A stretch of DNA of 64,000 nt from Oceanispirochaeta sp. M1 (lineage in GTDB: Bacteria > Spirochaetota > Spirochaetia > DSM-2461). The stretch spans positions 62,001-126,000 of the forward strand of contig NZ_QQPQ01000009.1 of the NCBI RefSeq assembly GCF_003346715.1. Direction: 5' to 3'. The position numbers were made by a program, and so were the translations under genes. Positions 1-9,690 of this stretch are shown here, one piece after another (positions within the stretch are counted from its first letter, which is position 1; each line of letters starts with the position of its first letter). Under the pieces are notes generated by a model. It did no database searches and had not been told where the DNA came from. It saw only the letters and a program-made list of their open reading frames with translations.

Positions 1-1
1 C

Positions 2-1357
2 TGCTCACTCAAGCTGGCTTTCAGCACTGTGGAGAAGGACCCCGATTTTACATGTAACTGGGAAACATCAAGAATAAAAAGAGATGTAAACCATAAGAAA
101 ATATTTGAAATGCCATCACGTCTCTGGGCTGATCTGAGTGGAGAACACGGCGGATTCACCATAATAGAGGATTCAAAATACGGCTATGACCGGCCTGAAT
201 CCAATACTGTAAGAATGACTCTTCTCTATACCCCGGCCCTCCGTTATTACAACGGGTTCTGGGATCAGAACTCACAGGACTGGGGTGAACATACAATTCG
301 CTACGGAATCCACGGGCATAAGGGAGACTGGACAGGGGCCGACTCTCTTGCCAGACGTTTTAACCAGCCGGTCCGTTCTTTTCTGATTGGAGAGAAAACA
401 AAGGGCGGTCATCTGGATGATCCTTCTCTTTTTAAGATTTCAGATCCCCAAATCGGAATTCTTGCTGTTAAGAAGGCTGAAGATAATAATTCCCTTATCA
501 TCCGAATCTATGAGCGATATGGAAAAAAAGCATGCGGCCATATTGTCTTCTCTTGTGATTTGCTGGAGGCCATTGAAGTTAACGGACTCGAAGAGCCCAT
601 GGCTGAAGCTGATTTCACAGGTAATCGCCTGAGGGTGAGCATACCTGCATGCGGGATCAGATCCTTTTCAGTTAAACTTTCTGGTCAGGCGGAAAAACTT
701 CTGACCAGGCAGAAGAGTCTTACACTTGATTTCAATAAGCGGATGATCGGAAAGAATAGTGAGAAAGGAGAGGCCCTGTTTCCGTCAGAGATAACCCCCG
801 GCAAAATTGATTCAGGAAATGTCTCATTTCTGATGAATACAGACCAGCCTGAGAATGCCCTTCAATGCGGGGGACAGAAAATACCTGTTCCCGTGAATTT
901 TGACAGCATTTTTCTCCTTACGGGATCTGAAGCAAACATGAAAGTGCCCTTTACATGGCTGGATAAAGAGGGGAGAAAACTGGCTGAAGAGCTCTGCACA
1001 GTATCATCAATGACTGAATTTGCCGGTCAATGGGATAGAAGACTCTGGAAAAGAGAGCCAGGGCATTTTTTAAAGAACAGAAACGATTATGCCTGGCTTA
1101 ATAAATGTACGGGAGTCGCTCCCGGATATATAAACCGGAACCGTCTGGAGTGGTATTCAACCCACAGCCATAAGGATGGAAAAGATCTGGCCTACCGCTA
1201 TGGCTACCTCTATTCCCTGAACCTTGCCATTCCGACTGGAGCAACGGCCCTTCTGCTGCCCGACAGCAATGATGTTTATATCTTTGCAGCCACAGTTTCT
1301 GAAAGGCCGGCAGAACTTAAGAGTGTACAAGTCATGACAGACAGCTATGATTTTTAA
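2..1357 (+). CDS. Alpha-mannosidase (GH38), C-terminal part, cut by window edge
   Basis: The reading frame is open from base 2, so the gene begins upstream of the window; a GTG at 29 is internal. About 451 residues are visible. The first ~230 match the C-terminal beta-sandwich of GH38 alpha-mannosidases, with the typical run R-L-W-A-D-L-S, then S-K-Y-G-Y-D, then G-E-H-x-x-R-Y-G-I-H-x-H-x-G-D-W. The catalytic half is outside the window. Residues ~230-451 form an additional C-terminal region, not present in the 983-residue GH38 protein next door, that I cannot assign to a family; it contains many Trp/Tyr residues and may be a carbohydrate-binding or accessory beta domain. It is the first visible gene of a six-gene same-strand cluster for mannose- and rhamnose-containing glycans. 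The family assignment is secure; the substrate is inferred. Confidence 0.88.
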   Translation, partial: CSLKLAFSTVEKDPDFTCNWETSRIKRDVNHKKIFEMPSRLWADLSGEHGGFTIIEDSKYGYDRPESNTVRMTLLYTPALRYYNGFWDQNSQDWGEHTIRYGIHGHKGDWTGADSLARRFNQPVRSFLIGEKTKGGHLDDPSLFKISDPQIGILAVKKAEDNNSLIIRIYERYGKKACGHIVFSCDLLEAIEVNGLEEPMAEADFTGNRLRVSIPACGIRSFSVKLSGQAEKLLTRQKSLTLDFNKRMIGKNSEKGEALFPSEITPGKIDSGNVSFLMNTDQPENALQCGGQKIPVPVNFDSIFLLTGSEANMKVPFTWLDKEGRKLAEELCTVSSMTEFAGQWDRRLWKREPGHFLKNRNDYAWLNKCTGVAPGYINRNRLEWYSTHSHKDGKDLAYRYGYLYSLNLAIPTGATALLLPDSNDVYIFAATVSERPAELKSVQVMTDSYDF

Positions 1358-1387
1358 GAGGGGTTTATTCTTTGATAAAAAACGACA

Positions 1388-1399
1388 GGGCGAAAGCCC
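1388..1399 (+). other. Short GNRA-capped hairpin between two mannosidase genes
   Basis: GGGC, loop GAAA, GCCC forms a four-pair hairpin with a stable tetraloop in the 80-base gap between the first two GH38 genes. It is followed by CATTTAAAG, not a real T-run, so it is more likely an intercistronic mRNA structure than a terminator. Confidence 0.35.
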
Positions 1400-1437
1400 C
1401 ATTTAAAGCTGTTACTGACATTGCTATAGGAAATTAA

Positions 1438-4389
1438 ATGAAAAATCTAATCAATAAACTTAAAAAACAGATCAATACAAAAGTCGGGAGCTTCCATATA
1501 GAGGGGGCAGTCACAGAAGAACCGGTACCCTTTGAAAAACGAGAGGCTCTGACTTTCAAAGAATATAAAATAGGAGATTCCTGGGGAGAACTGTTCTCCT
1601 GCGGCTGGTTTCATTTGACTGGTAAAATTGATCCGTCAATATCATATCCGGTTTCCCTGAAACTGGATATGAACTGTGAAGCCCTCCTCTATAATGCTTA
1701 TGGAGTTCCCGTAAAGGGATTTACCAACGGGAGCTCGGCATTCGGTTTTATGGGGCATCTGGGAGATCCTGGAAAATACTACTATCCTCTGAGCGACTTC
1801 ACTTCTTCCAATGGGGATGTGGAACTCTGGCTCGATGCGGGTATGAATGATCTCTTCGGCAATGTAAAGAAGAAGGGACGCATTGAAATTGTAGAGATGG
1901 TCACAAGAGATATGACTATAAGAGAGTTGTATTATGATCTAAATACACTCCACTCCTTGAAGCTGGCCTGCATCAGAGAGGATCGTCAGGCGTACAGAAT
2001 ATACAGTCGGGGACTCAGGAAAGCCGCTGGAATCATCAGGAGCCGTAAGGGATCATGGACAGCCGATGCACTGGCTGTCACAGCGGAACTACTTAAAACA
2101 GAGAGCCGGGCCCACCATGAAATCAGCTCTATAGGTCATGCACATCTGGATCTCGCCTGGCTCTGGCCGGTACGGGAAAGCTATAGAAAAGGGGCTAGAA
2201 CCTTTGCCAATGCCCTGAGGCTGATGGATGATTATGAAGATTTCTATTTCGGTGCCAGCCAGCCGCAGCTTTATGAATGGGTAAAAGACCAGCACCCCGG
2301 ACTGTATGAACAGATAAAAGAGAGAGTGGCTCAGGGCCGCTGGGAAGTACAGGGCGGAATGTGGGTTGAAGCAGATACCAATATTTCAGGAGAAGAGGCC
2401 CTTGTACGTCAGATGCTCTATGGTATCCGTTTCTATGAGAAGGAATTCGGCATCAGAGTAAAAAGCCTCTGGCTTCCGGATGTCTTCGGATATTCAGGGA
2501 ATATGCCTCAGATTATTAAAAAGTCAGGACTCGATTACTTCATGACCATAAAGATCTCCTGGAACGATACAAACAAATTCCCCCACCACAGCTTCAACTG
2601 GGAAGGAATAGACGGTTCCCGGATCTTTGCCCATATGCCTCCCGAGGGAGAGTACAACAGTCCTGCCAATGTCTATTACCTTCTGAAATCGATGAAGAAT
2701 TACCGGGAAAAGCAGCTGGATAATCGAACACTCAATCTATTCGGTGTAGGAGACGGCGGAGGCGGTCCTGCCCCCTCTCATATGGAGAGACTGAGACGCC
2801 TCAACGGGCCGGCTCCCATGGCAAAATTAAGGATTGAACCCTCCTGGAAGTTCTTTGAAAAGCTTTCAGGCATCAAAGAGAAATTCCCCGTATTCAAAGG
2901 CGAACTGTACTTGGAAAAACATAGAGGGACTTATACATCCCAGGGACGTGTTAAGTACTACAACCGCCGTATGGAACAGAAACTGAAAACCCTTGAGACA
3001 GTTCTCATTCAGACCGGCCGATTCGGAGATTTCAAGGAAGAACTGCAGACCATCTGGAAGGAAGTTCTCCTGTATCAGTTCCACGATATACTGCCGGGTT
3101 CCTCAATTAAAAGAGTCTATAGCGAGTGTCTGACGCGATATAAGATTCTTGATGAACGTATCGACGCCATTACAGCAGAAATCTGCAATGCCCGGCTGGT
3201 CTCTTCTGAAGAGGAGATCTCCCCGGACAGACTTACTGTATATAATCCCCTTCCTGTACAGGCTGCATCAAGAAGAGTCTCGGAATCAGAGTACCAGATC
3301 TTTACCATGGAGCCTCTGTCGGATATTCCAGTGAATATAAAATCCTGGACCAAAGAGCCGGGAAAAGATGTGAGAATGATGGAGAACAGTCAACTGAAGC
3401 TCCGCTTTAAAAAAGACGGCTCAATAGCATCCATTCTGGATAAATCTACGGGAAAACAGGTTCACAGAGCTACAGGAAACAGGCTGACCGTATATACGGA
3501 CATAGCCAATGCCTGGGATATTTCCCGCCATTACCGTCTCCTCCCAAAGAGAAAAATGCGGCTTCTCCGAAGCGAATCATTCACTTATGGACCGGTACAG
3601 GAGATAGTTCAGCACTACAGACATGGGAAGAGTTCTCTGGTTCTGACAATCCGTCTGGAACCGGACAGCCAGCGCATAGATTTCGGAATCAGGACAGACT
3701 GGCAGAGCAGCAGAACCATGCTCCGAACAGCTTTCCCTCTGACAGTAAAAAGTGAGACGGCAGTATATGACATACAGTTCGGATCTCTTGAAAGAGTCAC
3801 TACAAATAAAAACAAGAGAGAGAGAGCTCAGTATGAGGCCTGTGGACATAACTGGGCAGACCTGAATGACGGGACCCGGGGTGCGGCTCTGTTCACAGAC
3901 TGCAAATACGGCTTCAGGATTAAAAACAATACAATCGATCTGAACCTTATAAAATCCACAAACCACCCGGCCAAAGAGGGAGACCTGGGAGAGCATCAGA
4001 TGGCCTACTCTCTTTATATCCACAGGGGAGACCATATTGATGCCCGGGTTGATGAGAAGGCCATGGAATTCAATACATGGATGCCCGTAATGGAATCTGA
4101 AGATTCCCTGGGGGCTGCGCCCTTCGAGCTGGATAACAGCAATATCACCTACTCCACTCTCAAAGAGAGTGAGGATGGGAATGATCTTATTCTGCGTCTC
4201 TATGAAAGGAACGGCAGGAATGAAAGCTGCAGACTCAAAATAAACAGGAGTACAGACGGGATTTATGAAACCAATATGGTCGAGGAAGATCCTGTGGAAT
4301 TGAGCAGAGAAGATACAATTTCTCTGAACTTTAGACCCTTTGAAGTAAAAACAATAAAAATAGAATTAAAAAAGAAGGGAGTTAAATAG
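1438..4389 (+). CDS. Alpha-mannosidase, GH38 (983 aa)
   Basis: This is a full-length GH38 alpha-mannosidase that removes alpha-linked mannose from oligosaccharides. The N-terminal ~220 residues form the usual lead-in domain. The catalytic domain starts at the zinc-binding motif H234-A-H236-L-D238-L-A-W-L-W-P, and the nucleophile is D348 in L-W-L-P-D-V-F-G-Y-S. The glycine-rich V-G-D-G-G-G-G-P and F-H-D-I-L-P-G-S motifs typical of the class with this architecture are present, followed by the middle helical domain and the C-terminal beta-sandwich. There is no signal peptide, so the enzyme acts in the cytoplasm. The start at 1438 is preceded by ATAGGAAA. Only 2 bases separate it from the following GPH symporter, so import and hydrolysis are probably co-expressed. 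Confidence 0.95.
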   Translation: MKNLINKLKKQINTKVGSFHIEGAVTEEPVPFEKREALTFKEYKIGDSWGELFSCGWFHLTGKIDPSISYPVSLKLDMNCEALLYNAYGVPVKGFTNGSSAFGFMGHLGDPGKYYYPLSDFTSSNGDVELWLDAGMNDLFGNVKKKGRIEIVEMVTRDMTIRELYYDLNTLHSLKLACIREDRQAYRIYSRGLRKAAGIIRSRKGSWTADALAVTAELLKTESRAHHEISSIGHAHLDLAWLWPVRESYRKGARTFANALRLMDDYEDFYFGASQPQLYEWVKDQHPGLYEQIKERVAQGRWEVQGGMWVEADTNISGEEALVRQMLYGIRFYEKEFGIRVKSLWLPDVFGYSGNMPQIIKKSGLDYFMTIKISWNDTNKFPHHSFNWEGIDGSRIFAHMPPEGEYNSPANVYYLLKSMKNYREKQLDNRTLNLFGVGDGGGGPAPSHMERLRRLNGPAPMAKLRIEPSWKFFEKLSGIKEKFPVFKGELYLEKHRGTYTSQGRVKYYNRRMEQKLKTLETVLIQTGRFGDFKEELQTIWKEVLLYQFHDILPGSSIKRVYSECLTRYKILDERIDAITAEICNARLVSSEEEISPDRLTVYNPLPVQAASRRVSESEYQIFTMEPLSDIPVNIKSWTKEPGKDVRMMENSQLKLRFKKDGSIASILDKSTGKQVHRATGNRLTVYTDIANAWDISRHYRLLPKRKMRLLRSESFTYGPVQEIVQHYRHGKSSLVLTIRLEPDSQRIDFGIRTDWQSSRTMLRTAFPLTVKSETAVYDIQFGSLERVTTNKNKRERAQYEACGHNWADLNDGTRGAALFTDCKYGFRIKNNTIDLNLIKSTNHPAKEGDLGEHQMAYSLYIHRGDHIDARVDEKAMEFNTWMPVMESEDSLGAAPFELDNSNITYSTLKESEDGNDLILRLYERNGRNESCRLKINRSTDGIYETNMVEEDPVELSREDTISLNFRPFEVKTIKIELKKKGVK

Positions 4390-4391
4390 AA

Positions 4392-5753
4392 ATGCCCAAA
4401 GTACACTACAGCCTGGGACGCAAAATTCTTATAAATCTTGTACCTGTGGGTGCCACACTGATTACGGTCATCGTAAACAGCTCCTTTATGAAGTTCTTCA
4501 CTGATGTAATCGGCCTGAGCCCGGCCATTTATGGAACAGTATTTCTTCTCTTCAGCATATGGAACGGTATTAATGACCCTGTACTCGGATACTGGGCAGA
4601 CCGGAAACCCTTCGGTGCCAGGGGCAAATATGCACCCCTTATCCGTTGGGCCACTCCGGTTATAGGGCTCTCTGTTATCGGGCTCCTTTTTTCTTCACCC
4701 AACTGGTCTCAAATAGCAATTGCAGCCTATCTACTTGTGCTTCTTGTAATTTATGAAGGAGCCCAGACAGTTCTGAATGTAAGTTTTCAGGCGTTCTCCA
4801 TCAATACCTTCCTCTCCATGGAAGAGAGAACTCAGGTGAATGTCATCATGAACTACATCAATATGGTTCCCGTCTTTCTGGGCGGAATGATCCCTATCTG
4901 GTTCCTCACAGGGAATTTCAGCCACAACACATTGATTCTGATTTTCTCCATAGCGATTCTGCTGGGAGTTACTCTGATTGCTGTTGGACAGATGTTTATC
5001 AGGGAAGATCCTGATTTCTATAAACATCTGGAAGTTACAAATGGTCTAAAGCAGATGTTCAAGCTGGCAAAAGATCTTTTTCTGGACAGAACCTTTCTCC
5101 TGTTCATGGTGGCATTTTTCTTCCTCCAGGCATCCACTGGCAGTTATTTTACTGGCTATCTCTACTATATGGATAACGTCCTTGAAGTATCGGGACTCAG
5201 GGCGACAATTCCCGACCTTCTGACCGGAATAGCCCAGATGCTGATTTTCCCGATGATAATTGTGATGGTTAAAAAATACGGTTCCCGGGATACCCTTTGG
5301 ATGGGAATATCTATGGCCATAGTTGGACATATAATCCTGTTTTTCCCTGTCAACTACTGGATTGCAGCAGCTACATATGTTGTGATTCTTTCAGGTTATG
5401 CTTTCTCCTCAGCCATAAATATCCCCTTTACAGGACTGGTAGTTGACCATATTGAAATGAAAACAGGCAAAAGGCAGCCCGGTGTTGTCAGAGGAATCAT
5501 GCAGGTAATACTGATTCCGGCCGCCAGTGTTCAGACTCTGATTCTCAGTGCTCTTCTCGATATTTCAGGATATGTGCCTGGAAGTAAAAGCCAGCCCGAA
5601 GAAGTAGTCAGGGCCATTCGTATGGGAACGGGACTTGTTCCCGCAATCATCCTTATCATCGCTGTCGTCCTCATAAGACTCATTCCAATAAATAGAACCA
5701 AAGAGTATGAAATAGAAGCCTTTGTAGAGAGCAGACATGGAGAATCGAAATGA
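4392..5753 (+). CDS. GPH-family sugar:cation symporter (MFS, 453 aa)
   Basis: This is a twelve-helix major facilitator of the glycoside-pentoside-hexuronide:cation symporter family (MelB/XynB-like). The conserved cytoplasmic loop between helices 2 and 3 reads D-P-V-L-G-Y-W-A-D-R-x-x-F-G-A-R-G-K-Y, which is diagnostic of GPH carriers, and the central and C-terminal hydrophobic segments are all present. It likely brings a mannosyl oligosaccharide across the inner membrane with Na+ or H+. The start at 4392 is preceded by GGGAG inside the end of the upstream mannosidase gene. Its stop overlaps the next mannosidase start (ATGA at 5750-5753), indicating translational coupling. The exact substrate cannot be read from sequence. 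Confidence 0.92.
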   Translation: MPKVHYSLGRKILINLVPVGATLITVIVNSSFMKFFTDVIGLSPAIYGTVFLLFSIWNGINDPVLGYWADRKPFGARGKYAPLIRWATPVIGLSVIGLLFSSPNWSQIAIAAYLLVLLVIYEGAQTVLNVSFQAFSINTFLSMEERTQVNVIMNYINMVPVFLGGMIPIWFLTGNFSHNTLILIFSIAILLGVTLIAVGQMFIREDPDFYKHLEVTNGLKQMFKLAKDLFLDRTFLLFMVAFFFLQASTGSYFTGYLYYMDNVLEVSGLRATIPDLLTGIAQMLIFPMIIVMVKKYGSRDTLWMGISMAIVGHIILFFPVNYWIAAATYVVILSGYAFSSAINIPFTGLVVDHIEMKTGKRQPGVVRGIMQVILIPAASVQTLILSALLDISGYVPGSKSQPEEVVRAIRMGTGLVPAIILIIAVVLIRLIPINRTKEYEIEAFVESRHGESK

Positions 5754-8299
5754 GAAAGAAACAATGGAAAATAAAACTGATACATCATACCCATTTTGAT
5801 ATCGGGTACACCCATACACAGCAGGAAGTACTGGACCTTCAATTCCTCAATCAGAATGAGGCCATGGATCTGATTGATGCCAACAGGAACAGAACTCAAA
5901 AGGCACAGTTTCGCTGGAACCCCGAAGCCACCTGGGCTCTTAAAAAATGGCTGAACAGTGCTGATGAAAAACAGAAGGAGCGCTTTCTCTCTATGGTCCG
6001 ATCGGGGCATATCGGACTGGACGGCCTTTTTGCCAATATGCATACAGCCCTTTGTAGACCGGAAGAACTGATCAGGATGATGGATGGTAAAAGAGAACTC
6101 GAAGATTTAACAGGGATTCCCATAGACTCAGCCATGATTACAGATGTCCCAGGCTGGAACTGGGGAATGGTACCGGCCCTCTATGAAGAGGGCATCCGCT
6201 ATCTTTCGGCAGGAACCAATCATTCGGACAGGATCGGACACACCATTAAAACCTGGGGAGACAAACCCTTCTACTGGATATCTCCTTCGGGAAAAGAGAA
6301 AATTCTTCTCTGGGTTCACGGCAAAGGATACGCCTGGTTTCATACGGCATTGAACAAACGGGAGAATCTTCGCAATAAACTGCGATACCGAAGAATCAAG
6401 GGCTATCTGAACTCTCTTGAGAAATCAGATTATCCCTATAATACAGTCCTGATCCGCTACAATATCGGATCGGACAATGGTCCACCGGACCCTAATGTAA
6501 GCCGAATTGTAGAAGAGTGGAACAGACAGCACAAGGATATCGATCTGGAATTGTCCACGACATCAGAGGCCATGGCCGATTTTGAAGCGGAATATGGTGA
6601 CAGCATACCTGAATATCGCGGCGATCTGACTGCATACTGGGAAGACGGAGCCCTCTCCACAGCGAGAGAAACAGCAATAGCCAGGGAGGCCTCAGAGCGG
6701 CTGATCCAGGCTGAAAATATAGCTGTTATGACAGGGGGTAAATCAGATTTAGATGAAGCTCTTAAGGCATGGGAAGAGGTTCTTCTTTTCAATGAACACA
6801 CCTGGGGAGCCCATAACTCAATAAGCAGGCCGGATCACCCTTTTGCAAAAAGCCAGTGGGCCTGGAAACGTCAGAGAGCCCTCAATGGAGAAGCGGGAAC
6901 CCTGAAATTCCTCAAGGATTCAGCAGGGGGCAGCCCTGAGTTATCTTCCTTCTACAGCACAATCCTGAATAAGGTGAGAGATGAGAAAGATGAAGAGACA
7001 ACTGTGACTGTCTATAACAGTAACAGTTGGGAAATATCACGGATTGTAGAGATTTCTACTGAATTCTGTTCTCTCCTCGACAGTGATGGCAATATGGTCC
7101 CTGCTCAGAGACTATCTAACGGAGACCTTGCATTCTATGCAGCCTCTGTCCCGGCTCTGGGAAGCCGGACATACAATCTCGGCAATGAAACTGCAGCGGT
7201 CATCGAGAATGGATGTTCCATAAATGCCGGAGTAATGAAAAACGATCAGCTGAGCTGTGGAGTCGATAGGACAAAGGGCAGAATAGTAAGTCTCACTCTC
7301 AAAGGGAAAGAATACATCAATAGAAATGACAGCGAAGGATTCAACGGTTTTACCATGGTACCCGGAAAATTTCCTTCCCTCAGAAAACATGAAGAGGAAG
7401 CTGTATCATTTAAAATACTTGATTCCGGCCCCCTGCGTACAACTGTCCGGATAAGCCGAAAAGCTGCACGCTGCAATGAGTATATCACTGAATTAAGCCT
7501 GGATGCCTGGAGTGATGAGATCCGCATACACAATATTCTGGATCGTCCTGTCACACGCAGAAAAGAAGGTCTTCATTTCTCATTTCCCCTGGATATTCCC
7601 GGAGGAGAACTGCGATATGACAGTGCCTGGGGTACAGTATCACTTGACAAGGAACAGCTTCCCGGAGCCAACAGAAACTTTATATCTGCGTCCCGATGGC
7701 TTGATATATCAGGTCCTGAATCGGGAATATCCTGTACATTAATGGATGCTCCAATCTTCAAGAGTGGAGAACTTGTTCATGACCCTATCCGGAGCGGCCC
7801 TCCCAAACTCTGCGGCTGGCTGGAAAAAACAGAGTACAATGGAAAATTCTACTCCTACGTGATGAACAACTACTGGCAGACTAATTTCAAGGCTGATCAG
7901 CCGGGACGAACTCTGTTCCGCTATGCATTCAGACCCCATGGTGAATATGTGCCTGAAGATAATTACCGCTCTGCTCTGGAAAACATGCAGCCCCTTCTCT
8001 GTGTAATGGGTAAAGGATCTCCTGTTTACTCCCTGCCTCTCCCTTCCGATAAGCGGATTGCCCTCAGTTCTCTGAGTAAAAATGGTGATTCTCTCAAGCT
8101 GAGGCTGGTCAATATATCAGACAGTGAAACAGAAACTACCCTGATTCTATCGGGAAATGAACTGGATGAAGAACAGTTCTCCATGGGAGGAACCGGGAAA
8201 GAGAATTGTAAGAAAGGTAATCGGATAATCATGGCCCCCGGTGAGACGGTTCTGGTGAATATAAGGAAAAAGAAGAGGAGAAAAGTTAGTGAATCTTAA
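5750..8299 (+). CDS. Divergent alpha-mannosidase-type enzyme, GH38 (849 aa)
   Basis: This is a second GH38-fold enzyme of a different subgroup from its neighbour. The metal motif lies at the very N-terminus (H13-T-H15-F-D17-I-G-Y-T-H), with no N-terminal domain before it, and the predicted nucleophile is D132 in I-T-D-V-P-G-W-N-W-G. The motif E-H-T-W-G-A-H-N-S-I-S-R-P lies near residue 350. The C-terminal half carries the mannosidase-type beta domains. It has no signal peptide. It overlaps the upstream symporter gene by four bases and the following symporter gene by eleven. The shifted motif and P-G-W-N-W-G context put it with the less-studied GH38 subfamily seen in bacterial catabolic operons. 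The glycosidase fold is secure, but specificity for a different alpha-mannoside or a related sugar is open. Confidence 0.88.
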   Translation: MRKKQWKIKLIHHTHFDIGYTHTQQEVLDLQFLNQNEAMDLIDANRNRTQKAQFRWNPEATWALKKWLNSADEKQKERFLSMVRSGHIGLDGLFANMHTALCRPEELIRMMDGKRELEDLTGIPIDSAMITDVPGWNWGMVPALYEEGIRYLSAGTNHSDRIGHTIKTWGDKPFYWISPSGKEKILLWVHGKGYAWFHTALNKRENLRNKLRYRRIKGYLNSLEKSDYPYNTVLIRYNIGSDNGPPDPNVSRIVEEWNRQHKDIDLELSTTSEAMADFEAEYGDSIPEYRGDLTAYWEDGALSTARETAIAREASERLIQAENIAVMTGGKSDLDEALKAWEEVLLFNEHTWGAHNSISRPDHPFAKSQWAWKRQRALNGEAGTLKFLKDSAGGSPELSSFYSTILNKVRDEKDEETTVTVYNSNSWEISRIVEISTEFCSLLDSDGNMVPAQRLSNGDLAFYAASVPALGSRTYNLGNETAAVIENGCSINAGVMKNDQLSCGVDRTKGRIVSLTLKGKEYINRNDSEGFNGFTMVPGKFPSLRKHEEEAVSFKILDSGPLRTTVRISRKAARCNEYITELSLDAWSDEIRIHNILDRPVTRRKEGLHFSFPLDIPGGELRYDSAWGTVSLDKEQLPGANRNFISASRWLDISGPESGISCTLMDAPIFKSGELVHDPIRSGPPKLCGWLEKTEYNGKFYSYVMNNYWQTNFKADQPGRTLFRYAFRPHGEYVPEDNYRSALENMQPLLCVMGKGSPVYSLPLPSDKRIALSSLSKNGDSLKLRLVNISDSETETTLILSGNELDEEQFSMGGTGKENCKKGNRIIMAPGETVLVNIRKKKRRKVSES

Positions 8300-9626
8300 A
8301 AATGAAAAAGCCATCCCCATGAGGGAAAAAATCTCTTTCGCAGGAGCCCTTGGCGGGCAGAACCTGATGTACACATTTGTGAATTTTTTTATCCTAATAT
8401 TCTATACGGATGTGATGGGAATCTCTCCGCTAACTGCAGGAACTATGTTTCTGGTAGCCCGTATATGGGACGCATTTAACGATCTAATTATGGGTGTTCT
8501 GGTGGATCATACAAAAAGCCGCTGGGGCAAATGCCGTCCCTATCTGATATTTATGTCCTTTCCCATTGCAGTGACTACAGCCTTGATGTTCCTGGTTCCA
8601 GACCTGGAATACAGAGGACGTGTTATTTATATGTGGGTCACCTACATCATCTGGGGAATGGCCTATACCTCTGGGGATATTGCCCTTTGGACCATGGCAG
8701 GACGTATCAGTTCTGAGACAAAAGACCGGAACATCCTGATTTCCTGGGGACGAATAGCCGGAACACTGGGTACAGCAGCAGCCGTGCTGGCAACGGTGCC
8801 TCTGAAGAATCTCCTGGGTGGAGATGACGGTGGTGGATACTTTGGGGTAGCAGTAATCTTCTGCCTCCTCGGCTTTGCGGCTATCTTTCAGGGGGGGATT
8901 CTGACAAGAGAAAGATCGGGAAATGCCTCAAGGGAGGCTGGACTGAAGCTGTCGGACAGCCTGAAGGCAATCTTTACCAATGGCCCCCTGATTATCGTGC
9001 TGATCTCCCTCCTGCTCACAGTTATTCCCAGCCTGCAGATGGTAATGATGATGTATTTTGCCAAATACAATCTACAGGATGAGGGGCTTATGACCGTTAT
9101 TGCAGGGATAAGTCTTGTAACAATGGCCGTCGGCGCAGGCCTGGTCCCCTGGTTGACCCGATATATCCCTGGAAAAACACTGGTTATCGCCAGCGGTTTT
9201 ATCCTGGCAATACTGGGAACCATTATGTATTTCATCGGCTACAGTAATATTCTTGTGTTTTATGTTTTTGCAGCCCTCTGGGGACTCTTTAATGGATTTC
9301 CCGATGTGATCAGGACAACCATGATTGCCAACACCGTAGAGTGGATGGAGAAAAAAACCGGAAAACGGAGTGACGGAACAATCTTTTCCACTCTTACTTT
9401 TATCGGAAAACTCACCGCTGGACTGGGAAAATTTATAGCCGGACTGCTGCTCGTTTATATCGGCTTCAAGGCCAATGAAGTACAGACTCCCCAGGTTCTG
9501 GACGGATTATTCCAATCCATGACCATTATTCCCGGAATCGGTTCTCTTCTTATGGTCATCCCGCTGTTTTTCTACAATATAGACGAGAAGACTCACAAGG
9601 ATCTGGTGGCAGAACTCAGTATATAA
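8289..9626 (+). CDS. GPH-family sugar:cation symporter (second copy, 445 aa)
   Basis: This is a second member of the glycoside-pentoside-hexuronide symporter family in the same operon. The loop between helices 2 and 3 reads D-H-T-K-S-R-W-G-K-C-R-P-Y, the classical GPH signature, and twelve hydrophobic segments are visible. I chose the GTG at 8289 because AGAGGAG (about 8275-8281) lies at good distance before it; an ATG at 8319 is an alternative that would still leave the first helix intact. The eleven-base overlap with the preceding gene argues for coupling. Sequence divergence from the 4392 symporter suggests that it imports a different oligosaccharide, perhaps a rhamnosyl one given the GH78 gene that follows; that is inference. 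Confidence 0.92.
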   Translation: MNLKNEKAIPMREKISFAGALGGQNLMYTFVNFFILIFYTDVMGISPLTAGTMFLVARIWDAFNDLIMGVLVDHTKSRWGKCRPYLIFMSFPIAVTTALMFLVPDLEYRGRVIYMWVTYIIWGMAYTSGDIALWTMAGRISSETKDRNILISWGRIAGTLGTAAAVLATVPLKNLLGGDDGGGYFGVAVIFCLLGFAAIFQGGILTRERSGNASREAGLKLSDSLKAIFTNGPLIIVLISLLLTVIPSLQMVMMMYFAKYNLQDEGLMTVIAGISLVTMAVGAGLVPWLTRYIPGKTLVIASGFILAILGTIMYFIGYSNILVFYVFAALWGLFNGFPDVIRTTMIANTVEWMEKKTGKRSDGTIFSTLTFIGKLTAGLGKFIAGLLLVYIGFKANEVQTPQVLDGLFQSMTIIPGIGSLLMVIPLFFYNIDEKTHKDLVAELSI

Positions 9627-9690
9627 ACAATCAGGGGAAAAAGCTGACACAGTCTCCCCTGTGAATCTCAATATAATAAAGGAAAGGACT

